This document shows positions 29,716 to 39,297 of a stretch of 39,297 nt of DNA, piece by piece. Source of the stretch: an uncultured Methylococcaceae bacterium (GTDB lineage: Bacteria; Pseudomonadota; Gammaproteobacteria; Methylococcales; Methylomonadaceae); contig CAIMEB010000074.1 in the NCBI GenBank assembly GCA_903839855.1, positions 1 to 39,297 on the forward strand, in the 5' to 3' direction. The position numbers and the translations under genes were made by a program. Within the stretch, counting starts at the first letter, position 1, and each line of letters begins with the position of its first letter. Under the pieces are notes generated by a model. It had not been told where the DNA came from and searched no databases. It saw only the letters and a program-made list of their open reading frames with translations.

Positions 29716-30424
29716 GTTTTTCTATTTGAGCGACCGAGTTCAATGAATTCACTAATGTTAATTGCCTAGTAGCATTCTTCACTGGTGTTAAGGGAATAAT
29801 ATTATAACGGCGTTTTATCGCCTTGATAGCATAAGCAGTATAGAAATAAGAATAACCTTCACTAATAAACTTTCCTTGTTTAGAGGTGACAGAATCCAAA
29901 TTAAATTTTGAGGATATTGCTACTTCAAAATTTAACAGTTTTAGCCAATCCAGAATTCTTGATCTAAAAATAAAATGCCCCCCCCAAGAATCTGCCATTT
30001 TCTTATCCCATAAGAATTGATACCTCACCCAAAAACTCAAGGGATTAAAATTTAAGACAACTAAAACGCCTTCCGGTTTTAAAACTCTTTCAATTTCTCT
30101 CATAGTTTGAAACCTATGACTATCAAACTCTAATAAATGCGGTACGATGACCATATCCATGCTGTCTGTCTGTATTGGTAAGCAATAAGCTTTAGCCCTT
30201 ATTTTTCTAGCATTCTCACAACCCAAACCCTTCGCGTCCAGTATTGTATAATTCTTGTATAACGTACAATCAATAAAATCTCCTTCCCAGCCTAAGCCAC
30301 CAACCTGAAGAATATGTTGTTGGCAACTAACAGTAATGGACTTTTTTAAATAATCTGTTTCAAGCTCTTTTAATAATTTACCTCTCGGAGTTTGATACCA
30401 GGCAAACAAAAAATTACGTTTCAT
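29708..30424 (-). CDS. yafS: SAM-dependent methyltransferase, YafS-like
   Basis: Class I methyltransferase of 238 residues. The SAM-binding loop appears as [11 protein letters not shown] near residue 40, and the [11 protein letters not shown] segment (motif II/post-I region, about 89-99) is followed by [22 protein letters not shown] (motif III). The first loop is a degenerate version of the usual ExGxGxG, as in E. coli YafS. The substrate is unknown. It is upstream of rnhA and overlaps it by 8 bases; mltD is divergent on the other side. In E. coli gloB lies between mltD and yafS; it is not present here. Confidence 0.85.
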   Translation of the reverse strand: MKRNFLFAWYQTPRGKLLKELETDYLKKSITVSCQQHILQVGGLGWEGDFIDCTLYKNYTILDAKGLGCENARKIRAKAYCLPIQTDSMDMVIVPHLLEFDSHRFQTMREIERVLKPEGVLVVLNFNPLSFWVRYQFLWDKKMADSWGGHFIFRSRILDWLKLLNFEVAISSKFNLDSVTSKQGKFISEGYSYFYTAYAIKAIKRRYNIIPLTPVKNATRQLTLVNSLNSVAQIEKHD

Positions 30425-30453
30425 TAAACTTACTCACTACAATGTTAATTACG

Positions 30454-30488
30454 TTAATGATCTTTATATAAAAAAATGGTATCATTAA
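30454..30488. repeat. Inverted repeat between yafS and mltD
   Basis: TTAATGAT at 30454-30461 and ATCATTAA at 30481-30488 form a perfect 8-bp inverted repeat with a 19-base centre, in the 100-base divergent gap. It might be a regulator site or chance in AT-rich DNA. Confidence 0.3.
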
Positions 30489-30513
30489 AGTAACATAAAG
30501 AAACCATATACTT

Positions 30514-30517
30514 AGGA
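30514..30517 (+). promoter_or_regulatory. Shine-Dalgarno that sets the mltD start
   Basis: AGGA ends 7 bases before the ATG at 30525. The in-frame TTG at 30519 is only one base away from it and is too close to be the start. Confidence 0.65.
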
Positions 30518-30524
30518 TTTGAAG

Positions 30525-32216
30525 ATGATACGTGTTAATTTTAACAGGTTCGTTAATTTATTATTAATCACTCTATCACTAACAATCGTTGGTTGTTCTG
30601 AAGTACCCAAAGAACAATTAGACTTAAGTCAAGATAGTCCTATTCAACCTACCCAAAATAATAGCGATGTCAAACGACATCCCTACAAATTTAACAAAAC
30701 AGCATCGAACCATAAAAACACTGTTTGGGAGCGCTTGATTTCTCTTTATGCATTACCCGAAATTGACAATCCACGTGTTGATAGAGAGTTGTATTGGTAC
30801 CTAGAACATCCCGCTTCTCTGGCGATTATTCAGCAACGAGCCGAACCCTATCTTAACCATATACTTGACGAAATTGAAGCCAAAAATATCCCCGGGGAAC
30901 TCGCCTTACTGCCTGTAGTTGAGAGCGCTTTTTTGCCTGATGCTTATTCAAAGGCCGATGCCTCGGGTCTTTGGCAGTTTGTCCCTTCAACAGGTAAAGA
31001 ATATGGCCTTGAACAAAATGACTGGTATGATGGTCGTCGGGATATTTTTGATTCAACCAGGGCAGCAACCAATTATCTAAAAGAGCTTAGTGAAGATTTT
31101 AATGGTGACTGGCTGTTAGCGCTTGCTTCCTATAACTGTGGAAAAGGTCGGGTTAGAAAGTCAATTGATAAGAACACTAACCTCAATTTACCTACCGACT
31201 ATTGGTCATTGGATCTACCTGAAGAAACAGAAGACTATGTTCCGAGACTATTAGCGGTCGCTAAGATATTTGCTCATGCTGATGAATACAATATTCATCT
31301 CCAACATATTCCTAATAGACCTTATTTTGAAGTTATTGATATTCACTCCCCGCTAGATTTACACAAGGCGGCAGAACTGGCGCATACCTCTTTACCCCTC
31401 ATCAAAAAACTAAATCCTGGCTTCAATCGTAAAAGTACCGCGCCGCATGGCCCTCATAGATTATTAGTGCCTGTAGATCATGCACAAGCATTTAAGGAAA
31501 ATTTAGCATTACTTCCTTTCACAGAAAGAGTAACAGCACAATACGACGAAGAACCTGTCGTTGAGCGTCATTATCAAGAAAAACATCAGGAAGTAACAAG
31601 TCAAGCCAATGAAAAAATGAATAAGTCGTCGACCATTATTCATAAAGTTAAACCAGGTGAAAATTTAGAGTCGATTGCTAGAAACAACGATACGACTACC
31701 AAGCTACTTAGAATGGCTAATAATCTAAAAAGCGATGTCATACGCAGCGGTATGCAACTACAGATCCCTCAAGAGAGCAAATCAAAAATGAAACCGACGA
31801 TTGTTGCTTTTGCTGATGGTAAAATCACCCTTGTGGATAAACCACAAAAAGTTAAAACACCCAATACACAAAGCTATGAAATAAAAAAAGGCGATACTTT
31901 TTATAATATTTCTCAACGCTTTACAGTCACACCAAAAGATTTGGCTAACTGGAATAACCTATCTTTAGGTACAGCACTAATACCCGGAAAAAAATTAACC
32001 ATTAAAACGAGTGCGAATGCTCAGATAGCCAGTGCCTCCTCAATCCGCTTAGTTAGTTACACGGTGGGTAAAAACGACTCACTGATACAAATCTCTAAAA
32101 AATTCAATGTAAGTGTCGCTGACTTACGTAAAGCCAACGCTACGACCCTTATCAAGGGTCTTACTCCAGGGCAAAAATTAAAAATATTTGTCGATAACAA
32201 CTCTTTTTCTAGTTAA
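30525..32216 (+). CDS. mltD: Membrane-bound lytic murein transglycosylase D
   Basis: Outer-membrane lipoprotein that cleaves peptidoglycan glycan strands to 1,6-anhydro ends. The signal peptide ends in the lipobox IVGC (Cys 24). The SLT domain carries the catalytic Glu in VVESAF (about 133), followed by ASGLWQFVPSTGKEYGL and the ASYNCGKGRV motif (about 200). Three LysM peptidoglycan-binding modules follow, near residues 369-413, 448-490 and 506-550; E. coli MltD has two (452 residues against 563 here). The gene is divergent from yafS and 236 bases from pepA. Its length is accounted for by the third LysM and by low-complexity linkers. Confidence 0.95.
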   Translation: MIRVNFNRFVNLLLITLSLTIVGCSEVPKEQLDLSQDSPIQPTQNNSDVKRHPYKFNKTASNHKNTVWERLISLYALPEIDNPRVDRELYWYLEHPASLAIIQQRAEPYLNHILDEIEAKNIPGELALLPVVESAFLPDAYSKADASGLWQFVPSTGKEYGLEQNDWYDGRRDIFDSTRAATNYLKELSEDFNGDWLLALASYNCGKGRVRKSIDKNTNLNLPTDYWSLDLPEETEDYVPRLLAVAKIFAHADEYNIHLQHIPNRPYFEVIDIHSPLDLHKAAELAHTSLPLIKKLNPGFNRKSTAPHGPHRLLVPVDHAQAFKENLALLPFTERVTAQYDEEPVVERHYQEKHQEVTSQANEKMNKSSTIIHKVKPGENLESIARNNDTTTKLLRMANNLKSDVIRSGMQLQIPQESKSKMKPTIVAFADGKITLVDKPQKVKTPNTQSYEIKKGDTFYNISQRFTVTPKDLANWNNLSLGTALIPGKKLTIKTSANAQIASASSIRLVSYTVGKNDSLIQISKKFNVSVADLRKANATTLIKGLTPGQKLKIFVDNNSFSS

Positions 32217-32452
32217 GCCACTTCTTCACGACTTGTGTTCCACAATCAAATTTGACCCACCAGACTTCTTTGAGCATTTTACTTTACATTAAGCCCTTCA
32301 CTTGTCGTGTATTCGTAACGAAAACAGAGACTCTAGCTGTATAGCTGAGATATTGGTTGTATAATTATTGTCAACAGCTTGTTCTGATTAGGTCTCTCAT
32401 TAACGCCTGATCTCGATGAGATTATTAAACAGCCAATATTACGAGTTAAATT

Positions 32453-33940
32453 ATGGAATATGCTATAGAAACCTCCCCACTAGAAACTGTACAAAGTGAT
32501 TGTCTTATTGTTGGTGTTTATCTGGATCATCAACTAACTGCATCGGCAAATTTAGTTGACCAAAGTACCCAAGGCCTTATTAGCAAAATACTCAAGCGTG
32601 GCGATATTAGCGGTAAAGTTGGAGAAACTGTTTTGATCAATGCGATTCCTGAAAGCGCTATAGAACGAATCTTATTAGTTGGTCTGGGCGAAAACAAAGT
32701 ATTAACAGGCAAAAACTATATTAAGGCAGTACTCTCTGCCATTAATAACTTAAAAAAGACGCCCATAACAAATGTCGTTGTTGCACTGGCAGATGCGGAT
32801 GTTATAGCCCAAAATCGTCAATGGAAAACACGTCAGATTGTAGAAGTTTTCAGTGACGCGCTTTACCAATTCACTGCTTTCAAATCAAACAAAGAAACTG
32901 ATAGCAAAATTGAAAAAATAAGCATTACCTCTCCTGAGGCTGAACTTGGTTTTGCAGAATCAGGATTGCTTCAAGGAAAAGCGATTGCCGAAGGTATTAA
33001 TTTAACTAAACTCCTGGGCGACTTACCCGGCAACATCTGCACACCAAGCTATCTGGCTGAACAAGCCATTCAGCTCAGTATCACCTATCCAAGTCTTAAG
33101 GTTAGCATTCTTGAAGAAGCGGATATGGCAGAATTAGGCATGGGAGCCTTATTATCGGTATCACGTGGCAGTCGACAACCAGCAAAATTGATAACTCTGG
33201 ACTATCGCGGCGGAGAAGCCAATGCGAAGCCTATCGTACTAATAGGCAAAGGCCTTACTTTTGATGCCGGTGGCATATCGCTTAAACCCGGTCTAGGCAT
33301 GGATGAGATGAAATATGATATGTGCGGCGGCGCCTCAGTCTTGGGTACATTGTTAGCTGCGGCTCAGCTACAGTTACCGCTAAATATTGTCGGATTAATT
33401 CCTTCGTCAGAAAATATGCCGGATGGTGATGCCAACAAACCCGGTGATATTCTAACCAGTATGTCAGGTAAAACCATTGAAGTTTTAAACACTGATGCAG
33501 AAGGTCGATTACTGCTTTGCGATACCCTAACCTATGCAGAACGCTTTAATCCTGATGTGGTCATCGACATGGCTACATTAACAGGCGCGTGCCTCGTGGC
33601 ATTAGGCAGAATACCTAGTGGATTATTAGGTAACAGTGATGCTTTATGCAACGATTTACTCGCTGCCAGTGAAACCGCAAATGATAGCTTATGGCGTTTA
33701 CCGTTATGGGAAGAGTATCAGGAACAGTTAAAATCCAATTTTGCCGACCTGGCTAATATCGGCGGTAAAGATGCAGGTACGATTACTGCGGCCTGTTTCC
33801 TGTCTCAATTCGCAGAAAGTTTTAATTGGGCTCATCTGGATATTGCTGGTACTGCCTGGCGTACTGGAAATAATAAAGGTGCAACAGGACGTCCCGTGCC
33901 ATTATTAAGCCAATATCTGCTTAACCGAGCGTATGGCTGA
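32453..33940 (+). CDS. pepA: Leucyl aminopeptidase (PepA)
   Basis: Hexameric two-zinc M17 aminopeptidase of the cytosol; in E. coli also a DNA-binding protein in XerCD recombination at cer and in carAB control. The metal and catalytic residues are in place: K266 and D271 in GKGLTFDAGG, D289 in YDMCGGA, and D348 and E350 in NTDAEGRL. The N-terminal macro-like domain covers about residues 1-165. Length 495 compares with 503 in E. coli. The stop overlaps the holC start by 8 bases. A TATAAT at 32360-32365, 88 bases upstream, is the most promoter-like sequence in the 236-base leader, though with a poor -35. Confidence 0.96.
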   Translation: MEYAIETSPLETVQSDCLIVGVYLDHQLTASANLVDQSTQGLISKILKRGDISGKVGETVLINAIPESAIERILLVGLGENKVLTGKNYIKAVLSAINNLKKTPITNVVVALADADVIAQNRQWKTRQIVEVFSDALYQFTAFKSNKETDSKIEKISITSPEAELGFAESGLLQGKAIAEGINLTKLLGDLPGNICTPSYLAEQAIQLSITYPSLKVSILEEADMAELGMGALLSVSRGSRQPAKLITLDYRGGEANAKPIVLIGKGLTFDAGGISLKPGLGMDEMKYDMCGGASVLGTLLAAAQLQLPLNIVGLIPSSENMPDGDANKPGDILTSMSGKTIEVLNTDAEGRLLLCDTLTYAERFNPDVVIDMATLTGACLVALGRIPSGLLGNSDALCNDLLAASETANDSLWRLPLWEEYQEQLKSNFADLANIGGKDAGTITAACFLSQFAESFNWAHLDIAGTAWRTGNNKGATGRPVPLLSQYLLNRAYG

Positions 33941-34367
33941 AGTCAGCTTCTATATTCTTCCGTCAGAATCGATACAAGAACGCGATGAGTTTGCTTGCAA
34001 ACTCATCGAAAAAGCATACAGAAACCAAAGTTTTTGCTATGTACTTACCGATAATTTTGAACAGAGTAAATTACTGGATACCCTGCTCTGGACTTTTAGA
34101 GCAGGCAGTTTCATTCCACATCAAATTTATACCGGTCAATTGCCTGCTATTGAGAAAGTCATTTTAATTGGCTCGTTAGAAGTGCCAGAACAATGGAAGA
34201 ATACTATTATTAACCTGTCCTCCTATTGCCCGAATAACATCGAACACAGTGAACGTATCCTTGAAATTTTGGACAATAGCGAAGCGACAAAAACGCTGGG
34301 TAGACAACGTTATCGTCACTACCAACAAGCGGGCATCAACATAACAACCCATAAAATCGGGCATTAG
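33933..34367 (+). CDS. holC: DNA polymerase III chi subunit
   Basis: Accessory subunit of the clamp-loader complex that, with psi (HolD), links the replisome to single-strand-binding protein. The N-terminal EVSFYILPS strand, the aromatic SFCYVLTDN segment and [17 protein letters not shown] (about 48-64) match the chi fold. Length 144 compares with 147 in E. coli. It overlaps the end of pepA by 8 bases and is followed by valS after 62 bases, the standard pepA-holC-valS order, which strengthens a call that is otherwise made on a weakly conserved small protein. Confidence 0.9.
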   Translation: MAEVSFYILPSESIQERDEFACKLIEKAYRNQSFCYVLTDNFEQSKLLDTLLWTFRAGSFIPHQIYTGQLPAIEKVILIGSLEVPEQWKNTIINLSSYCPNNIEHSERILEILDNSEATKTLGRQRYRHYQQAGINITTHKIGH

Positions 34368-34429
34368 AAGCATTAAAACCTATTATCCTGCTAAAATGCA
34401 GACCATTTAACAAATACAGACAGCTCTAC

Positions 34430-37240
34430 ATGGAAAAAACATACGCACCCCATTCTATAGAACAACGTTGGTATCAAACGTGGGAAGAGAAAGGCTATTT
34501 TGCCGCTAAATCAGAAGGTGAATCTTATTGCATTATGATTCCTCCTCCTAATGTCACAGGTAGTCTACACATGGGTCATGCTTTTCAGGATACCATTATG
34601 GACGCTCTGACCCGTTATCACCGCATGAAAGGCTTCAGTACGTTATGGCAACCGGGTACTGACCATGCAGGGATTGCCACCCAAATGGTGGTCGAACGCT
34701 TATGTAATGCCGAAGGCAAAACCCGTCATGATTATGGTCGGGAAGCCTTTCTTGAAAAAGTCTGGCAATGGAAAGAAGAATCCGGCGGCACCATTACTCG
34801 CCAGTTAAGACGCATGGGTTCATCTCTGGATTGGGAGAAAGAACGCTTTACCATGGACAAAGGCATGTCGGATGCCGTTCAGGAAGTCTTTATCCAATTG
34901 TATGAAGAAGGTCTGATTTATAGAGGCAAACGTCTTGTCAATTGGGACCCAGTATTACACACCGCTGTTTCTGATCTGGAAGTTTTATCAGAAGAAGAAA
35001 ATGGCTCCATGTGGCATTTACGCTATCCCTTATCCAATGGACAAGGGCACTTAATTGTTGCCACAACACGACCCGAAACCCTATTGGGTGATGCAGCGGT
35101 GGCGATTCATCCCGATGATGACCGATATAAACATTTACTCGGCGAGTTTGTCGTCCTGCCCTTAAGTGGTCGGTTAATTCCTATTATTGCTGATGAATAT
35201 GTAGACCCCGAGTTTGGAACAGGTTGCGTTAAGATTACACCTGCTCATGACTTTAATGACTATGAAGTCTGGACTCGTCATCGGCATACCTCCGTTATTC
35301 AAGCTTTACCTCATGGTGGCTTAATTAATATTTTAACCGTTGATGCGGCAATTCGTAACAATGCTGAAGATGAAGGCAATCTTATCCCGGTAAAATATTC
35401 TGGACTCGATCGTTTTGAAGCCCGTAAACAGATGGTGGCTGATCTAGATGCTGCCGGTTTACTGGAAAAAATTGCTGATCATAAATTAATGGTGCCCCGT
35501 GGTGATCGTACCAATAGCGTCATCGAACCCCTATTAACTGACCAATGGTATGTCAAAGTAGCTCCCTTGGCTGAACCAGCTATTGCAGCCGTTGAAAATG
35601 GCGACATCAAATTCGTCCCTGACAACTGGAAGAACACCTATTTTGAATGGATGCGCAATATCCAGGACTGGTGTATTTCCCGTCAGATTTGGTGGGGACA
35701 CCGCATTCCTGCCTGGTATGATGAATTAGGCAATACTTATGTAGGAAACTCTGAAGCCGCTATTCGTGAGAAACACAACCTACCTGCGGACTACGCGCTC
35801 AAACAAGACGAAGATGTCCTGGACACCTGGTTTTCGTCTGCTTTATGGCCATTCTCTACCTTAGGCTGGCCAGAAAAAACGCCTGAACTGGCTAAACATT
35901 ATCCCACCAGTGTACTGGTAACAGGCTTTGACATCATCTTCTTTTGGGTCGCCCGGATGATTATGATGGGGCTTAAATTTCAAGGCGAAGTGCCTTTTAA
36001 AGAAGTCTATATTCATGGCTTGGTACGTGATGCTGAAGGTCAAAAAATGTCCAAATCAAAAGGTAACGTCCTTGATCCTATCGATATTATTGACGGTATA
36101 GAATTGGATGCTCTGGTTGCTAAACGTATCTCTGGCATGATGCAACCGCATTTAGCCAAGAAAATTGAACAGGATACGCGCAAGCATTTCCCGGATGGCA
36201 TTCAATCTTATGGTACCGATGCGTTACGCTTTACTTTTGCGTCTCTGGCCTCTACCGGTCGTGATATTCGCTTTGATCTTGCGCGTACCGAAGGCTATCG
36301 CAACTTCTGTAATAAACTCTGGAATGCAGCGCGTTATGTGCTGATGAATACAGAAGAGTTTGATAATGGCTTAAGTGACGCACCTTGTTCTTACACCCAA
36401 GTGGATCGCTGGATTATTTCCAGACTTCATCAAGTCATAGCGACTACCAGCACTGCCATTGATAACTATCGTTTTGATTTAGCCGCACAAGCTATTTATG
36501 AATTTACCTGGAATGAATACTGCGACTGGTACTTAGAATTAGCTAAAATTTCATTGCAATCAGATGATGTAGACTTACAACGCGGTACTCGCAAAACTTT
36601 GTTGACTGTTTTGGAAACTGTGTTAAGGCTAGCACATCCTATAATGCCTTTTATCACCGAAGAAATATGGCAACGGGTTGCACCGTTGGCGGGTATTAAT
36701 GCTGAAACGATTATGTTACAAGCCTATCCTGTTAGCGATGAAGCGCAAATAGACAATAGTGCAATTGCTGAAACAAACTGGGTGATGAACTTTATTTTGG
36801 GTGTGCGTAGAATTCGGGGTGAAATGAACATCGCTCCAGGCAAACTATTGCCCGTATTATTACAAGATGGCTCACCCAGTGACCAAACTTTTCTAACGAA
36901 CAACACTTCATATTTAAAAAAGCTGGGGCGTTTAGAATCGATTACCTGGTTGAATCCGGCTGATGCAACCCCAGAATCAGCCATTGCTTTAGTGGGTGAG
37001 CTGAAGATATTAATCCCAATGGCAGGCCTGATTGATAAAGCTGCTGAACTAGCCCGATTAGAAAAAGAAATCCAAAAAATCGTCAATGATTTGCCACGAG
37101 TTGAGGGTAAATTAAGTAATCCAACCTTTATCGATAAAGCGCCTCCAGAAGTCATTGATAAAGAAAAAGCCAAACTGGCTGACTTACGTTCAACGCTAAA
37201 TAACCTTGAGCAACAAAAAGCCAAAATTCAGACCCTGTGA
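34430..37240 (+). CDS. valS: Valyl-tRNA synthetase
   Basis: Class I synthetase that charges tRNA-Val and edits threonine. The HIGH-type motif is HMGH at residues 47-50 ([13 protein letters not shown]), the editing (CP1) domain spans about residues 195-340, and the KMSKS motif is KMSKSKGN near 539. An anticodon-binding domain follows, and the C-terminal 70 residues are a coiled-coil arm rich in Lys and Glu ([12 protein letters not shown] and [11 protein letters not shown]), which contacts the tRNA. Length 936 compares with 951 in E. coli. Start ATG at 34430; there is no strong Shine-Dalgarno. Confidence 0.97.
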   Translation: MEKTYAPHSIEQRWYQTWEEKGYFAAKSEGESYCIMIPPPNVTGSLHMGHAFQDTIMDALTRYHRMKGFSTLWQPGTDHAGIATQMVVERLCNAEGKTRHDYGREAFLEKVWQWKEESGGTITRQLRRMGSSLDWEKERFTMDKGMSDAVQEVFIQLYEEGLIYRGKRLVNWDPVLHTAVSDLEVLSEEENGSMWHLRYPLSNGQGHLIVATTRPETLLGDAAVAIHPDDDRYKHLLGEFVVLPLSGRLIPIIADEYVDPEFGTGCVKITPAHDFNDYEVWTRHRHTSVIQALPHGGLINILTVDAAIRNNAEDEGNLIPVKYSGLDRFEARKQMVADLDAAGLLEKIADHKLMVPRGDRTNSVIEPLLTDQWYVKVAPLAEPAIAAVENGDIKFVPDNWKNTYFEWMRNIQDWCISRQIWWGHRIPAWYDELGNTYVGNSEAAIREKHNLPADYALKQDEDVLDTWFSSALWPFSTLGWPEKTPELAKHYPTSVLVTGFDIIFFWVARMIMMGLKFQGEVPFKEVYIHGLVRDAEGQKMSKSKGNVLDPIDIIDGIELDALVAKRISGMMQPHLAKKIEQDTRKHFPDGIQSYGTDALRFTFASLASTGRDIRFDLARTEGYRNFCNKLWNAARYVLMNTEEFDNGLSDAPCSYTQVDRWIISRLHQVIATTSTAIDNYRFDLAAQAIYEFTWNEYCDWYLELAKISLQSDDVDLQRGTRKTLLTVLETVLRLAHPIMPFITEEIWQRVAPLAGINAETIMLQAYPVSDEAQIDNSAIAETNWVMNFILGVRRIRGEMNIAPGKLLPVLLQDGSPSDQTFLTNNTSYLKKLGRLESITWLNPADATPESAIALVGELKILIPMAGLIDKAAELARLEKEIQKIVNDLPRVEGKLSNPTFIDKAPPEVIDKEKAKLADLRSTLNNLEQQKAKIQTL

Positions 37241-37258
37241 ATTAACCGCTAACCTAGC

Positions 37259-37295
37259 CAGATGATAACCTTAAGTACTTAAACGTTATCATCTG
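37259..37295. promoter_or_regulatory. Palindromic element with GTTATCAT motif between valS and pilB
   Basis: CAGATGATAAC (37259-37269) and GTTATCATCTG (37285-37295) form a perfect 11-bp inverted repeat around the palindrome TTAAGTACTTAA (37271-37282). No T-run follows. A third GTTATCAT is at 37362-37369, 41 bases before pilB. It may be a hairpin stabilising the valS mRNA end, or an operator for pilB. Confidence 0.5.
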
Positions 37296-37402
37296 TGCTA
37301 TGCTCTGGTAGAAATACCTAAGTCTATCCAGCACTTAATCACTGGGTTCTGAAGCGTAAGCGTTATCATTTATTAATGCTAGTCACTCAATAAGATCCGC
37401 TT

Positions 37403-39121
37403 ATGTCACCTACTGAACCAACAGACTGCCAACACAGTGGTTTTACTAAATACCTGATTACTGAAGGGCATTTAACAGAAAATCAAGCCAGCCGCTATTG
37501 TCAGGATGCACAAAATAATAACCAGTCACTTTTAAGTTATCTGACCACTCATAAACTGATTGATTGCAAAGCAGTCGCCTTAACCGCTTCTATTGAATAC
37601 GGCATTCCATTTCTTGATCTTGATGCAATCAACCTTATCACGTTACCTATTCATTTAATTAGTGAGAAACTAATTCGTAAACACAAGGCACTACCGCTTT
37701 ATTGTAGGGGTAAGACACTTTTTATCGCGATGTCTGACCCAACCAACCTGCAAGCCCTGGATGAAATAAAATTTCACAACCAATTGCATCCAGAAACCAT
37801 TCTGGTTGAAGAAGATAAACTTGCTAAAGCTATTGAAATTGCCCTGGACGTTGCTGACACCTCAATGGCTGAACTGCTTGAAGAGACTCTCGAAAATAAG
37901 AACCCTCATACCGCTCATCAAGAAAACACACCTCATTCAGCCATTAGCACCGATATTGATGATGCTCCGATTGTTCGCTTTGTTAACAAAATATTATTGG
38001 ATGCCATTAAACAAGGTGTATCAGACATCCACCTTGAACCTTATGAAAAAAAATTTCGGATTCGCTTTAGAGCCGATGGTATGCTTCATAAAGTCTCAAG
38101 CCCACCACCTGACACGGCTAACAGGATTATTTCCAGAATTAAAGTAATGGCTAAAATGGATATTGCCGAACGGCGTATTCCGCAAGATGGTCGTATAAAA
38201 ATAACTTTATCAAAGTTACAGGATATCGACTTTCGAGTGAATAGCTGCCCTACCCTGTTTGGTGAGAAAATTGTTTTAAGATTACTAGATCCTACCAACG
38301 CACAAATGGGTATTGAAAAACTAGGCTTTGAGCCGGAACAAGAAACTCTTTTTTTGAATGCGATTAACCGACCCTACGGCATGATTTTGGTAACAGGTCC
38401 CACAGGAAGCGGTAAAACTGTCACCTTATATACAGCACTCAATTTACTCAATAAAGTCGAATGTAATATCTGTACCGCAGAAGATCCCGTTGAAATTACG
38501 GTAGAAGGTATTAATCAGGTTAATGTAAATATTAAAGCCGGTTTAACGTTTGCTACTGTATTAAGAGCTTTTTTACGCCAGGATCCCGATATTATTATGG
38601 TCGGTGAGATTCGAGACCTGGAAACCGCTGATATTGCTGTTAAAGCAGCGCAAACGGGGCACTTGGTCTTATCAACGTTACATACTAACGATGCGCCACA
38701 AACTTTAAATCGACTTATGCAAATGGGTATCGAACCATTTAACCTAGTCTCTGCTGTTCTCCTGATTATGGCGCAACGTTTGGCTAGACGCTTGTGCAAT
38801 TATTGTAAAACTCCGGCTCACTATCCCGATCATTTGCTTATTTCTACAGGATTTAAAGTAGAAGAATTAAAGAGTCTTAGGTTATATTCTGCGGTTGGTT
38901 GCGAACAGTGTACGGCAGGTTATAAGGGTCGGGTCGGTATTTTTCAGATATTAACACTCAGTGATAATATGAGAACACTCATTCTTGAAGGTGGAAACGC
39001 TATGCAAATTGCGATACTGGCAAAATCTGAAGGCATCAATGATCTACGTGCTTCGGGTTTAAACAAGATCCGTCTCGGCATTACCAGCTTAGAAGAAGTT
39101 GATCGAGTCACCCGGGAATAA
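37403..39121 (+). CDS. pilB: Type IV pilus assembly ATPase PilB
   Basis: Hexameric ATPase that drives type IV pilus extension. An N-terminal MshEN-type domain (about 15-150; GIPFLDLD, ALPLYCRGKTLFIAMSDP) is followed by the secretion-ATPase core: Walker A GPTGSGKT near 332-339, the Asp box, Walker B GEIRDLETADIAVKAAQTGHLVLSTLHTNDA around 400-430, and a zinc-binding set of cysteines (LCNYCKTP, then CEQCTAGYKGRVG) near the C-terminus. Length 572 is typical of PilB (about 566). The MshEN domain and zinc motif separate it from PilT. GspE is possible in principle, but the sequence reads as PilB. Its usual followers pilC and pilD do not come next; a PepSY-type gene does. Confidence 0.9.
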   Translation: MSPTEPTDCQHSGFTKYLITEGHLTENQASRYCQDAQNNNQSLLSYLTTHKLIDCKAVALTASIEYGIPFLDLDAINLITLPIHLISEKLIRKHKALPLYCRGKTLFIAMSDPTNLQALDEIKFHNQLHPETILVEEDKLAKAIEIALDVADTSMAELLEETLENKNPHTAHQENTPHSAISTDIDDAPIVRFVNKILLDAIKQGVSDIHLEPYEKKFRIRFRADGMLHKVSSPPPDTANRIISRIKVMAKMDIAERRIPQDGRIKITLSKLQDIDFRVNSCPTLFGEKIVLRLLDPTNAQMGIEKLGFEPEQETLFLNAINRPYGMILVTGPTGSGKTVTLYTALNLLNKVECNICTAEDPVEITVEGINQVNVNIKAGLTFATVLRAFLRQDPDIIMVGEIRDLETADIAVKAAQTGHLVLSTLHTNDAPQTLNRLMQMGIEPFNLVSAVLLIMAQRLARRLCNYCKTPAHYPDHLLISTGFKVEELKSLRLYSAVGCEQCTAGYKGRVGIFQILTLSDNMRTLILEGGNAMQIAILAKSEGINDLRASGLNKIRLGITSLEEVDRVTRE

Positions 39122-39179
39122 GAATGCCCACTTTAATTAAACACATATTCCTAATTTAGATAATAAACTGTTCGTAACC

Positions 39180-39297
39180 ATGGATAACCTAATAACCCAC
39201 CTATTCACTAAAGTTAACTGGCTTAAAGTACACTTATATTTAGCATTACTGGTCGGCTTTCTTTTTGCGCTCATCGGACTTTCTGGCAGTATCAACG
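39180..39297 (+). CDS. Start of a PepSY-associated membrane protein (partial)
   Basis: The frame opens at an ATG 58 bases after pilB and continues past the window edge (39 codons visible). The visible part has a short amphipathic N-terminus, then one hydrophobic segment (VHLYLALLVGFLFALIGLSGS, residues 17-37) matching the first membrane helix of PepSY-TM/PiuB proteins, which have three or four helices and are often near siderophore or iron-uptake genes. The protein is truncated only by the window. The assignment rests on this one helix and is moderate. Confidence 0.55.
   Translation, partial: MDNLITHLFTKVNWLKVHLYLALLVGFLFALIGLSGSIN

Noticed and set aside
32227-32309. Inverted repeat CACGACTTGTG / CACTTGTCGTG between mltD and pepA
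   Set aside because: Two mismatches and a 61-base centre; likely chance.
36724-37224. 166-codon frame antisense to valS
   Set aside because: It lies wholly within the conserved 3' end of valS and shows no independent motif; a shadow of the coding strand.
37259-37295. Rho-independent terminator of valS
   Set aside because: The stem is perfect but AT-rich, with no T-run after it; kept as a possible regulatory palindrome instead.

Overview
The window looks like a chromosomal stretch of a low-to-mid GC gammaproteobacterium. Nearly every gene is a recognisable housekeeping gene, and several blocks keep the gammaproteobacterial order: miaB-phoH-ybeY-corC, dapA-bamC, pepA-holC-valS, and pieces of the trxB/ftsK/rarA and mltD/yafS/rnhA neighbourhoods. 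A pyruvate,phosphate dikinase and a carboxynorspermidine decarboxylase would suit a gammaproteobacterial methanotroph (Methylococcales), but no methane-oxidation gene is present, so that placement is an inference. All calls come from reading the sequence; no database search was run.

Layout. 1-1700: AT-rich left edge, nspC, and the broken N-terminal stub of a quinone-oxidoreductase-like gene. 1705-9243: rarA (+) converges on ppdK and ftsK (-), with trxB (+) divergent from ftsK. 9331-12827 (-): a nucleotide-sugar epimerase, an NTF2-like protein, glnS and a tusA-like gene. 12904-14298 (+): cysG. 14299-15104: an 806-bp gap holding an imperfect tandem array of eighteen 21-bp units with no length change, the most unusual element here. 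15105-20547 (+): miaB, phoH-like, ybeY, corC, galE, dnaQ, ending at a clear hairpin terminator. 20624-22429 (-): DEAD-box helicase. 22751-28344 (+): dapA, bamC, purL. 28387-29257 (+): a small membrane protein of unknown function and a YajD-type HNH protein. 29278-30424 (-): rnhA and a yafS-like methyltransferase. 30525-32216 (+): mltD. 32453-37240 (+): pepA, holC, valS. 37403-39121 (+): pilB. 39180-end: start of a PepSY-type membrane protein, cut by the window.

Functional themes are replication and chromosome handling (RarA, FtsK, DnaQ, HolC, RNase HI), translation and RNA (GlnS, ValS, MiaB, YbeY, PhoH-like, DEAD-box helicase), cofactor, amino acid and purine synthesis (CysG, DapA, PurL), central carbon metabolism (PPDK), envelope (BamC, MltD, epimerases) and type IV pili (PilB). 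No rRNA, tRNA, CRISPR array, insertion sequence or prophage was seen.

No obvious new multi-gene system is present. The best candidates for something undescribed are the 21-bp array upstream of miaB, whose period equals two helical turns and which reads as heptapeptides on both strands; the small membrane protein at 28387-28836 with a regular Glu/His stripe; and the repeated GTTATCAT motif in front of pilB.
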